Positions 1-5,519 of a DNA stretch of 9,026 bases are shown in pieces (the stretch's first letter is position 1; each line of letters opens with the position of its first letter). The stretch comes from Candidatus Sulfopaludibacter sp. SbA3 (GTDB taxonomy: Bacteria > Acidobacteriota > Vicinamibacteria > Vicinamibacterales > UBA2999), in assembly GCA_945866285.1 (NCBI GenBank), contig CAMBHC010000084.1:1-9026 (forward strand), read 5' to 3'. The notes under the pieces are model-generated. The model was not told the DNA's origin. It ran no database searches and saw nothing but the letters and a program-made list of their open reading frames with translations. The translations under genes were made by a program, and so were the position numbers.

Positions 1-1
1 G

Positions 2-325
2 CCCATGACCAGCGGTGGGGCCGACGACTCGGCACCACGTGCTCACGAGCGGGCCGACTGGTCAAATCTGGCCGACGAGGCGTTGCTGCGCCGCCAGATG
101 CGCGAACGTCTTTTCGAGGCCGTGGACGGCCTGCCCGCGATCTATCGTGAGCCGGTCATTTTGCGCGACATCAAGGGTCTGACGACGGAGGAGGCGAGCC
201 TGCGGTTGCGGGTGAAAGATCAAACATTGAAGTCGCGGCTGCACCGCGGGCGCCTGCTGCTGCGCGATCGCTTGTCAGACTTTGCCGGCGGCCTTTCGAT
301 GCACCACCCCGTCGAAGCGTACTAA
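2..325 (+). CDS. ECF-type RNA polymerase sigma factor, C-terminal part (5' partial)
   Basis: This is the C-terminal part of a sigma-70 family factor of the extracytoplasmic-function type, which directs RNA polymerase to a set of promoters. The reading frame is open to the left edge, so region 2 (-10 recognition) lies outside the window. The ATG at base 5 is probably internal, because the roughly 45 residues that follow look like an inter-domain linker plus the start of region 4. Region 4 is clear: LPAIYREPVILRDIKGLT, then the helix-turn-helix (EEASLRLRV, then TLKSRLHRGRLLLRDRL). The TLKSRLHRGR recognition helix is typical of ECF sigma-4 domains. No anti-sigma gene follows; the next gene is convergent, and the TAA stop shares bases 322-325 with that gene's stop. 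Family assignment is firm; the ECF subgroup and the regulated genes cannot be told from this fragment. Confidence 0.85.
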   Translation, partial: PMTSGGADDSAPRAHERADWSNLADEALLRRQMRERLFEAVDGLPAIYREPVILRDIKGLTTEEASLRLRVKDQTLKSRLHRGRLLLRDRLSDFAGGLSMHHPVEAY

Positions 326-1167
326 CGGAGCGACGTCTCGTAGCGGACGCGGTCACGCGACGACAACGCCGGCGCGACGATCGACGCGAGGCCTGACGGC
401 TGCAGCGTCACCGGCATGATTGCGGATCGCCCTGGCGTGCCCTCTTCACGGGTGACCGCGACGATGGCCATGTGCAGGCGGGGACCGCGCGTCAGCGCCG
501 TGCGGATCATCCGCGTGGCCGCCGACGCCAACGCATAGGGCCCTGGCGGCCACAGGCGCGCCACCCGCGCATCGAGCCGCGCCAATTGCGCTGCTGATAA
601 CACCGTCGGAATCGATCGCCCGCCGATCGCCCCCTCGTCCCACGGCACGATCACCTGCTGCGGTGGACGCCCCCGTACCGCAAGCGAAATGTCGGATGGC
701 GACGCGTTCGCCTCGAGCGCGGTGACCGCCGTCACCGCGGACCGCAGCGCCTCCGCGGCCGTGCCGAACAGCCGCGTGCGGGCCATGCCGGCTTCGCTGA
801 CGCCGCGCTCAATCAGCCCGCCCTGCGCCGCACCCGCGCACAGGAACGGCGCCACCTGGTTCAGCCCCGTGACCCGCTTCAGCAACGCCAGGCCCGCTTC
901 GTCCTGCCATTCACCACCGGGCTGACCGGCCCGATCCGCAATCACAACCACGGCGGCACCGACCACAGCCGCGACATCGCTCGTGCCCGACACGACCGTG
1001 TGATACCGATCGACGGGACCCGACTGGGCGACATCCAGCGCCTTGCCGGCCGCGATGGTGCCCAGGTCGTCGACCAGGACGATGCGCGATACCAGGTCGG
1101 TGGCGGCCAGCTGGCGCGCAAGCGCCCCGCCGATTTCGCCGGCGCCGAGGATTACGACAGTCGACAC
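322..1167 (-). CDS. Malate/lactate dehydrogenase-like protein with altered active site
   Basis: The 281-residue protein has the N-terminal NAD-binding half of the malate/lactate dehydrogenase family: GAGEIGG at residues 8-14, acidic residues D33-D34 after strand 2 where NAD ribose binds, and GKALDVAQ at 41-48 as in bacterial MDH. The GTG start at 1167 is chosen because it sits 7 residues before the Rossmann glycines and next to a -10-like box; the frame stays open far upstream, but that stretch is antisense to the SDR gene. The second half departs from working enzymes. The RxPGMxR substrate-binding loop reads AGQPGGEWQ (80-88), the NP motif is absent, the LDSxR catalytic Asp region reads EALRSA (139-144), and the catalytic His position reads RGRPPQQVIVP (165-175). 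It is shorter than the usual 310 or so residues. NAD binding is likely; dehydrogenase activity is doubtful. It diverges from the SDR gene with an 18-base gap. Confidence 0.75.
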   Translation of the reverse strand: MSTVVILGAGEIGGALARQLAATDLVSRIVLVDDLGTIAAGKALDVAQSGPVDRYHTVVSGTSDVAAVVGAAVVVIADRAGQPGGEWQDEAGLALLKRVTGLNQVAPFLCAGAAQGGLIERGVSEAGMARTRLFGTAAEALRSAVTAVTALEANASPSDISLAVRGRPPQQVIVPWDEGAIGGRSIPTVLSAAQLARLDARVARLWPPGPYALASAATRMIRTALTRGPRLHMAIVAVTREEGTPGRSAIMPVTLQPSGLASIVAPALSSRDRVRYETSLR

Positions 1168-1185
1168 GCGGACTATTCTATAGGC
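1168..1185. promoter_or_regulatory. Bidirectional promoter core between the MDH-like and SDR genes
   Basis: The whole 18-base gap is one AT-rich core. On the plus strand TATTCT (1174-1179) ends 6 bases before the SDR ATG. On the minus strand TAGAAT (1180 down to 1175) ends 7 bases before the MDH-like GTG. The two hexamers overlap almost fully in the heptamer TATTCTA. Neither start has a Shine-Dalgarno site, and no good -35 hexamer is seen on either side; any -35 would lie inside the opposite gene. At the normal 6-8 base distance from a -10 box, transcription would begin at or next to both start codons, giving leaderless mRNAs. This is inferred from sequence only. Confidence 0.5.
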
Positions 1186-1902
1186 ATGGCACGGGTCACT
1201 CTTGTTACCGGCGGCACACGAGGCATCGGCTACGCCCTGGCAGACGCGCTGCTCCGGGCGGGCGAGCAGGTGGTCATCACCGGCACCTCCACCGATGGCG
1301 TGATGCGGGCCGAACACGCCCTGGCGACGGCGTGTGGCGATTCCGGCCGCGTCCAGGGCTTGGTCTGCGACGTGCGAGACCCGGCTTCGGTGGAACTGGC
1401 GGTGCGAACGGCTGCGGCCCGCTTCGGCGGCCTCGACGCCCTGGTCAACAACGCCGGTGTCGGCGTCGGCGTGCCGATTTCGGAGATGCCCCACGACGAG
1501 TGGAACCGCATCATCGGCACCAATCTCACCGGCGTCTTCAACTGCTGCAAGGCCGTGATTCCCTTCTTGAAGCAGCGCGGCGCGGGCTGGATCGTCAACA
1601 TCAGCAGCCTGGCCAGCACGAACCCGTTCATCGGCGGCGCCGCCTACTGCGCGTCGAAGGCCGGCCTCAACGCGTTCAGTGAAGCGCTGATGCAGGAGCT
1701 GCGCCACGACAATATCCGCGTCACCTACATCCTGCCCGGATCGGTCGCGACGGGCTTCTCCGGACGGGAGAGCACGGCCGGCGCAGAGTGGAAGCTGCAG
1801 CCGGAAGACGTCGCCCAGGCCATCGTCGATGTGCTGAACCACCCTCCGCGCAGCTTACCGAGCCGCGTCGATATTCGTCCGTCACGCCCGCAGAAAAGCT
1901 GA
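1186..1902 (+). CDS. Short-chain dehydrogenase/reductase (SDR) family oxidoreductase
   Basis: This is a classical SDR of 238 residues, a soluble NAD(P)H-dependent oxidoreductase. The cofactor motif TGGTRGIG is at 8-15, the D62-V63 adenine-contact pair follows, and NNAG is at 88-91. The catalytic tetrad is intact: N113, S141 (ISS at 139-141), Y154 and K158 in YCASK. PGSVATGF at 179-186 is the usual post-catalytic loop. R12 in the glycine motif hints at NADPH preference, as in FabG-like enzymes, but this is not decisive. The ATG at 1186 is chosen over the upstream ATG at 1000 because the SDR fold begins MARVTLVTGG and a -10-like TATTCT lies just upstream. The substrate cannot be read from sequence; the resemblance is to 3-oxoacyl-ACP-reductase-like SDRs of unknown role. 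A degenerate kinase gene follows directly in the same transcription unit. Confidence 0.9.
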   Translation: MARVTLVTGGTRGIGYALADALLRAGEQVVITGTSTDGVMRAEHALATACGDSGRVQGLVCDVRDPASVELAVRTAAARFGGLDALVNNAGVGVGVPISEMPHDEWNRIIGTNLTGVFNCCKAVIPFLKQRGAGWIVNISSLASTNPFIGGAAYCASKAGLNAFSEALMQELRHDNIRVTYILPGSVATGFSGRESTAGAEWKLQPEDVAQAIVDVLNHPPRSLPSRVDIRPSRPQKS

Positions 1903-2451
1903 GTGATAGCCAACCGCTACGAACCACTCGAACAGGTGCCGGCGGGCGCCGCGGTGAAGGCCCGCGACCTGCAGACGGCGCAGACCGTGCTGCTGCGGCC
2001 GGTCACGCGCCTTGACGAGCGCCTGCGCGGGCTCTTCCATCCGTGCCTCGTGGCCATCTTCGACATCGTCCGCGACGGCCCCGCCACGTACGCCGCATGC
2101 GAGTTCGTGCAGGCGCGCAGCCTTCGCCTGATCATGGGCGGACAGCCGTTCAATGGCCGTCGCGCATCAGAAATCGTGGCGGAAGTCGCCGACGGCGTGG
2201 CCGACCTGCACGCGCGCGGCATCTGCCACGGCGCGATCACGATCGATACGGTGCTGCTGACGGCGAAGGGCAAGTCGAAGTTGGACTTGGTGCACGCGAA
2301 GGAATCGACCGAGGCTGCCGATCTCGATCAGTTGCGTGCGCTATTCGCGTCCCTCCTTCGCCCTTCTGGCTTCGGCGGGCAAGCTCTGGAACTGCCTGAT
2401 CTTGCGTCAGCCGAGTCCGCGGCCTTGCTGGCCGCGAAGCTGCGCGGTTAG
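1903..2451 (+). CDS. Truncated, degenerate Ser/Thr protein kinase-like domain (probable pseudokinase)
   Basis: The 182-residue protein follows the order of a Hanks-type kinase N-lobe and early C-lobe: NRYEPLEQV (4-12) as in the usual N-terminal strand, HPCLVAIFDI (46-55) like HPNIVxIYDV, CEFVQARSLRLIM (66-78) like the hinge EYVEGxSLxxLL, and ADLHARGICHGAITIDTVLL (100-119) at the catalytic loop. Catalysis looks lost. The glycine loop is missing, R32 stands where the VAIK Lys belongs, and HRDxKxxN is HGAITIDT (109-116), so the catalytic Asp and Lys are replaced. KLDLVHA (126-132) replaces the DFG region, keeping perhaps one Asp. The C-lobe after that is only about 50 residues and shows no APE motif. 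The GTG start directly abuts the SDR stop (TGA then GTG), so the genes are probably translationally coupled. It overlaps the convergent dehydratase gene by 4 bases. A scaffold or sensor role is possible but inferred. Confidence 0.65.
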   Translation: MIANRYEPLEQVPAGAAVKARDLQTAQTVLLRPVTRLDERLRGLFHPCLVAIFDIVRDGPATYAACEFVQARSLRLIMGGQPFNGRRASEIVAEVADGVADLHARGICHGAITIDTVLLTAKGKSKLDLVHAKESTEAADLDQLRALFASLLRPSGFGGQALELPDLASAESAALLAAKLRG

Positions 2452-3413
2452 CTGACCGTAAACAGCCACTTCGGCAAGTCGACGTTGCTGCCGGTGACCA
2501 TGGCGACAACGCGCTGGCCGGGAGCCGAGGCCTTGCCGGCCATGATCGCGGCCGTCGCGGCGACGCCGGCGCCCTCGACGATCAATCGCTCTTCGTGGGC
2601 CAGGCCCTTCATGGCGCGAGCCAGGTCGTCCTCGCTGACGGTCACCACGTAGTCCACAACCTGCTTCACCAGTGGAAAGGTGATGGTCCCTGGTTCGAGG
2701 TTGCCGGTCAGGCCATCAGCGAGCGACTGCCTGGGCGTAATCGCGGTGATCCGCCCGGCTTCGAGACTGAGCGTGAACGGCGACGAGGCTTCCACTTCCA
2801 CGCCGACAATGGTCACGTGCGGCGCAGCGGCCTTGATCGCCAGGCCCATGCCGCTGGCGAGACCGCCGCCACCCAGTGGAATGACGACGACATCGAACAC
2901 CGGCATCGTCTCGACGATTTCCAGACCGATCGTGCCGGCACCGGCGATCACCTCCGGGTGGTTGTAGGGCGAGATGTAGACGGCGCCTTCGGTCGCGGCG
3001 TACTCCTTCGCCCGCTTCTCTGCCGCGTCGTAGTCGTCGCATTCGCCGTGCAGCACGGCGCCGTGGCGGCGAATGGCGTTCTTCTTGGCCTCGGGCGCGC
3101 TGGCGGGCGTGAACACCATGCAGGCCAGGCCAAGCCGCTCGGCGACGAGGGCCAGGGCGCGCCCGTGATTACCCGCCGATGCGGTCACCAGTTGTGGCGT
3201 GTCCGCGCCGCGGGTCTCCATCAACCGCAGCGCCGCGTTCAGCGCACCGCGAATCTTGAACGAACTGGTGAGGTTGAGCGATTCCAGCTTGAGGAACACG
3301 TCGCCATCGGCAATCGATGACAGCCAGTGTGATGGCAGGAGCGGCGTGGCTTGCAGATGCGGCGCGAGCCGCCGCTTCGCTTCGTAGATATCGAGTGCAG
3401 TCGGCAGCATCAT
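2448..3413 (-). CDS. PLP-dependent threonine/serine dehydratase-like enzyme (fold type II)
   Basis: The 321-residue protein is a fold-type-II PLP enzyme of the threonine/serine dehydratase group, which deaminates hydroxy-amino acids to 2-oxo acids. K53 in SSFKIRGA is the Schiff-base lysine, ASAGNHG (78-84) binds the substrate carboxylate, GGGG (181-184) holds the PLP phosphate, and TGSN (307-310) contacts the pyridine nitrogen. The common TGSFK reads TSSFK and the preceding Gln reads Asn, small departures that could shift substrate. There is no C-terminal ACT domain, so it resembles the short catabolic TdcB-like or serine racemase-like forms rather than full-length biosynthetic IlvA. The ATG at 3413 overlaps the stop of the upstream receiver gene as ATGA, with a weak AGGG before it, indicating coupled translation. 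Dehydratase versus racemase cannot be settled from sequence. Confidence 0.85.
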   Translation of the reverse strand: MMLPTALDIYEAKRRLAPHLQATPLLPSHWLSSIADGDVFLKLESLNLTSSFKIRGALNAALRLMETRGADTPQLVTASAGNHGRALALVAERLGLACMVFTPASAPEAKKNAIRRHGAVLHGECDDYDAAEKRAKEYAATEGAVYISPYNHPEVIAGAGTIGLEIVETMPVFDVVVIPLGGGGLASGMGLAIKAAAPHVTIVGVEVEASSPFTLSLEAGRITAITPRQSLADGLTGNLEPGTITFPLVKQVVDYVVTVSEDDLARAMKGLAHEERLIVEGAGVAATAAIMAGKASAPGQRVVAMVTGSNVDLPKWLFTVS

Positions 3414-3760
3414 GAACCCTGCAGCAACTGTGGCAACTGCGTGACGAAGGCTGAGCGGGCCAGCACCTGGTCGACGCCGGCACGCCGCGCGTCGGCAATG
3501 AGGTCGGCCTGAACGTGCGAGACAAACCCCACCGTGGGCACGCCGGCGAGCGCCGCGTCGGCCTTGAGCGCGGCGACGGCCTCGAGCGGCCGCACCTTGA
3601 CGCTGTTCAGGTCAAGGATGACCAGCCGCGGGGCCTTGGTGCGAACGGCCGCGACAATGGCCTCGGGTGACCGCGCGAAGGCGATCTCGACGCTCAATGC
3701 CTTGGCCGCACTTGAAATGCGCGAGGCAAACATCAGGTCGTCTACCGCAACAATAATCAC
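3410..3760 (-). CDS. Stand-alone response-regulator receiver domain protein
   Basis: This 116-residue protein is a single CheY-like receiver domain with no output domain. The acidic pair D7-D8 that binds Mg follows the first strand, D50 in LVILDLN is the phospho-acceptor, and S81 in VGFVSH occupies the conserved Thr/Ser switch position. The conserved Lys near the end of strand 5 (usually xxKP) is Arg: QVLARSAF with R102. The domain can probably bind metal and perhaps accept phosphate, but the switch chemistry may differ from CheY. The GTG start at 3760 is supported by the hydrophobic first strand MIIVAVDD and a -10-like box 6 bases upstream. It is first in an operon with the dehydratase gene (ATGA overlap). 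No histidine kinase gene is visible nearby, so its partner is unknown. Confidence 0.8.
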   Translation of the reverse strand: MIIVAVDDLMFASRISSAAKALSVEIAFARSPEAIVAAVRTKAPRLVILDLNSVKVRPLEAVAALKADAALAGVPTVGFVSHVQADLIADARRAGVDQVLARSAFVTQLPQLLQGS

Positions 3761-3777
3761 CCTAGTATCCTAGTGCA
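3761..3777. promoter_or_regulatory. Bidirectional promoter core between the receiver and MBL genes
   Basis: The 17-base gap repeats the design at 1168-1185. On the plus strand TATCCT (3766-3771) ends 6 bases before the MBL ATG. On the minus strand TAGGAT (3772 down to 3767) ends 6 bases before the receiver GTG. They overlap in the heptamer TATCCTA. An alternative plus-strand hexamer TAGTAT lies at 3763-3768, 9 bases before the ATG. No Shine-Dalgarno sequence or convincing -35 box is visible for either gene. Leaderless transcripts in both directions are the simplest reading; this is inference. Confidence 0.5.
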
Positions 3778-4443
3778 ATGATCCTTGGGACTGCGGCGGA
3801 GGGGCCATTTCAGAAGAACGGCTACGTGCTGGGGTGCGAGCGCACCAGTGCCGCCGTCTACATCGATCCGGGTGATGAAGTAGAGCAGCTGCTCGGGTTC
3901 ATTGCTGAACAGGGATTGCGTGTCAGCCACATCCTGCTGACGCACGCGCATGTCGATCATGTCTCTGGGGTGGCCGAGGCGAAGCGGCGTCTCCAGGCGC
4001 CGATCTACCTGCACCAGGAGGATCAGTCGCTGTACGACAACGCGGCGCGGCAGGGTGCGATGTTCGGTATTCAGGTCGAGCAACCGCCGCCGGTCGACCG
4101 GTATTATGACGAGCAGGACGCCATCACCTTTGGCGACTACCAGGTCGCGGTTCATCACACGCCTGGCCACGCGCCCGGTGGCGTCTGCCTGGCGGTCACG
4201 AAGCACGGCGCCGCGGGGGCGCCGGCGCTGTTTGCCGGCGACAACCTGTTTGCCGGTTCGATTGGCCGCACCGACCTTCCCGGTGGCGACTATGAAGTGC
4301 TGATGAAGGCGGTCACCGAGGTGTTGTTCGCCTTTCCGGATGAGTCGATCGTCTACTCCGGTCACGGCCCCGAGACAACGATTGGGCGTGAGCGTCGGTC
4401 GAACCCGTTTGTGCTGGAGTACCTGGCGGCGCGGCCCGGCTGA
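3778..4443 (+). CDS. Metallo-beta-lactamase-fold hydrolase (glyoxalase II-like)
   Basis: The 221-residue protein is a binuclear-metal MBL-fold hydrolase of the GloB/YcbL type, a cytoplasmic group that includes hydroxyacylglutathione hydrolases and related thioesterases. All metal ligands are present: H56, H58, D60 and H61 in THAHVDH, H131 in HHTPGHAPGG, D155 in FAGDNLF and H196 in SGHGPET. GRTDLPGGDY after the D155 strand is typical of this subgroup. The length matches the short YcbL-like forms, which lack the C-terminal glutathione-binding helices of classical glyoxalase II, so the true substrate may be a different thioester. The start at 3778 is supported by the usual N-terminal pattern (MILGTAAEGPFQKNGYVLG) and the adjacent -10-like box. 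It has no signal peptide and stands alone, converging on the FHA gene after a 26-base gap. Confidence 0.9.
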   Translation: MILGTAAEGPFQKNGYVLGCERTSAAVYIDPGDEVEQLLGFIAEQGLRVSHILLTHAHVDHVSGVAEAKRRLQAPIYLHQEDQSLYDNAARQGAMFGIQVEQPPPVDRYYDEQDAITFGDYQVAVHHTPGHAPGGVCLAVTKHGAAGAPALFAGDNLFAGSIGRTDLPGGDYEVLMKAVTEVLFAFPDESIVYSGHGPETTIGRERRSNPFVLEYLAARPG

Positions 4444-4469
4444 AGCCGGACGCTACGTCCTCAGGCCGG

Positions 4470-4799
4470 CTAGGTCGTCCTGGGGTTGCCGGCCCGCTTG
4501 TCGTTCGATTCCGCGTTCACCACGAACTCGACCCGGCCGACCGTCACCTTGTCGCCGTCGTTCAGCACGGCTTTCGGCACTTTCGTGCCGTTCACGAACG
4601 TGCCGTTGGTGCTGCCAAGGTCTTCCAGTAGCAGCTCGTTCGCCTCGCTCAGGGTCAGGCGGCAATGCACCCGCGATACCAGCGCGGCATCGACCACGAA
4701 GTCCACACCCGGCGCGCGGCCAATGGTCTTCAAGCTGCCGGGCAGCAGGCGAAACACGAGATCGGCGTCATCGGGGTCAATCGATTGAAGAGTCCACAT
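4470..4799 (-). CDS. FHA-domain protein (phosphothreonine-binding)
   Basis: This 109-residue protein is little more than one forkhead-associated domain, a module that binds phosphothreonine peptides. The signature residues are in place: G27-R28 (TIGR), S42-R43-V44-H45 (SRVH) and the LGSTNGTFVNG block at 61-71 including N65 and N70. DGDKVTVGRVEF (81-92) is the usual last strand pair. A short polar tail rich in N, D, R and T follows. There is no transmembrane segment, signal peptide or fused effector. FHA proteins usually partner Hanks-type kinases; the only kinase-like gene here (1903-2451) appears inactive and is not adjacent, so the phosphorylated partner is probably encoded elsewhere. The ATG at 4799 lies 5 bases after a TACACT hexamer, with no Shine-Dalgarno site. 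Confidence 0.9.
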   Translation of the reverse strand: MWTLQSIDPDDADLVFRLLPGSLKTIGRAPGVDFVVDAALVSRVHCRLTLSEANELLLEDLGSTNGTFVNGTKVPKAVLNDGDKVTVGRVEFVVNAESNDKRAGNPRTT

Positions 4800-4828
4800 A
4801 GGTCAGTGTAGCCCCCGACTACAGTCGG
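4800..4828 (-). promoter_or_regulatory. FHA gene promoter with a 14-base palindrome upstream of the -10
   Basis: Reading on the minus strand, TACACT (4810 to 4805) ends 5 bases before the FHA ATG. Immediately upstream is a perfect palindrome CCGACT-AC-AGTCGG (4815-4828), which falls where the spacer between -10 and -35 would be. The two-base centre makes a protein-binding operator more plausible than an RNA hairpin, and the site would be upstream of the mRNA in any case. A TTGAAA at 4838-4833 is 22 bases from the -10, too far for a standard -35. Promoter and operator roles are inferred. Confidence 0.4.
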
Positions 4829-4853
4829 AGTGTTTCAACCAGTGTAAACGAGA

Positions 4854-4875
4854 CTTGTGGTGCAAGCACGCCAAG
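4854..4875. repeat. 22-base imperfect inverted repeat in the FHA/PqiA divergent spacer
   Basis: The dyad reads CTTG-tg-GTGC-aa-GCAC-gc-CAAG, with 8 of 10 positions per arm complementary and two central mismatched pairs. Such spaced dyads are typical of dimeric repressor sites. It lies 44 bases upstream of the FHA -10 and about 114 bases upstream of the PqiA-like -10, so it could serve either gene. No binding protein is identified. Confidence 0.35.
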
Positions 4876-4985
4876 TAACGTGAGCCATCACCGCCTGCCT
4901 GGGTCGTGAACTACTCCGCATTCCGGTCTGACGTGCTGCCGCCTGGCGCCGAGCGCAGCCAGTAGGACGAGGCTGAGTGTCCTTG

Positions 4986-5000
4986 TGCTAGATTGCCGGA
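4986..5000 (+). promoter_or_regulatory. Extended -10 promoter directly before the PqiA-like gene
   Basis: TGC-TAGATT (4986-4994) is an extended -10 element (TGn plus TANNNT). It ends 6 bases before the ATG at 5001. There is no recognisable -35 at 16-18 bases and no Shine-Dalgarno site beyond a weak CGGA. The arrangement predicts transcription starting at the ATG. Confidence 0.5.
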
Positions 5001-5519
5001 ATGACGACGCGAAACTGGGTGGCGGTTGGCTTGACACTGGTGTCTCTCGGTCTCCTGATCCCCGGGTTGCAGCAACCGGCGCTGACCATCGTCGCGTCGA
5101 TCCCGATCTTCAACAAGCCCACCGAGATCTTCCGCCAGACGCAGAACGTCGTCCAGGCGGTGCGCAGCCTCTACGAGACCGGCAACTACTTTGTCGCCGG
5201 CCTGATCCTGCTCTTCAGCATCATCGTCCCGTTCATCAAGGCGGCGATGCTGGGGGTGATCCTGTCGATCAAGGCACCGGCGCCCAGGTATCGGATGTAC
5301 CTGTTCGTGCGGTCGATCAGCAAGTGGGCGATGGCCGACGTGTTTGCCGTCGGCGTCTTCATCGCGTTCATGGCGTCAAAGGCCATCGACAACCTCGACG
5401 CAGTGATCGGCAGTGGCTTCTACTACTTTGTCGGCTACTGCCTGGTGTCGAACATCGCCTTCCAGTTCCTCGAAGTGCCCGCGCCAGACGTGGCACCGGC
5501 CACCATCGTCAGGGCTTAG
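5001..5519 (+). CDS. Single-domain PqiA-like (paraquat-inducible protein A) inner-membrane protein
   Basis: This 172-residue integral membrane protein matches one PqiA domain. Predicted hydrophobic segments are at about 6-23, 63-90, 110-126 and 136-156. PGLQQPALTI (21-30) resembles the PGLxLPxLTI loop of PqiA, PFIK (77-80) lies in the second segment, and KWAMADVF (108-115) corresponds to the family hallmark KWSMLDVF. E. coli PqiA and YebS carry two such domains in about 420 residues and act with MCE proteins (PqiB, YebT) in envelope lipid transport; here there is one domain and no MCE gene nearby. The zinc-ribbon-like Cys pairs of full PqiA are absent. The start is fixed by the extended -10 box ending 6 bases upstream. 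Its 3' end overlaps the convergent VOC gene by 11 bases. Function in this form is unknown. Confidence 0.8.
   Translation: MTTRNWVAVGLTLVSLGLLIPGLQQPALTIVASIPIFNKPTEIFRQTQNVVQAVRSLYETGNYFVAGLILLFSIIVPFIKAAMLGVILSIKAPAPRYRMYLFVRSISKWAMADVFAVGVFIAFMASKAIDNLDAVIGSGFYYFVGYCLVSNIAFQFLEVPAPDVAPATIVRA

Noticed and set aside
5..7. ATG at 5 as the true start of the sigma factor
   Set aside because: A start here would leave a protein with region 4 only; the frame is open to the window edge, so a normal full-length factor truncated by the window is more likely.
1000..1185. Upstream ATG giving a longer SDR protein
   Set aside because: The added 62 residues lie antisense to the MDH-like gene, and SDR proteins normally start a few residues before the TGxxxGIG motif, as the ATG at 1186 does.
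1168..1842. Open minus-strand frame extending the MDH-like gene upstream by about 225 codons
   Set aside because: It is antisense to the intact SDR gene, has no domain signal, and the Rossmann strand begins just after the GTG at 1167.
2595..3320. Long plus-strand open frame opposite the dehydratase gene
   Set aside because: Its composition (rich in G, R, H, A) is that of an antisense shadow in GC-rich DNA, while the minus-strand protein has all PLP-enzyme motifs.
3757..4365. Minus-strand open frame of about 200 codons opposite the MBL gene
   Set aside because: The plus-strand MBL product has complete metal-ligand motifs; the opposite frame shows no recognisable domain and would also block the divergent promoter.
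4444..4471. AGCCGG/CCGGCT inverted repeat between the MBL and FHA stops as a bidirectional terminator
   Set aside because: The stem is only 6 pairs with a 16-base loop and no T run on either side; too weak to call.
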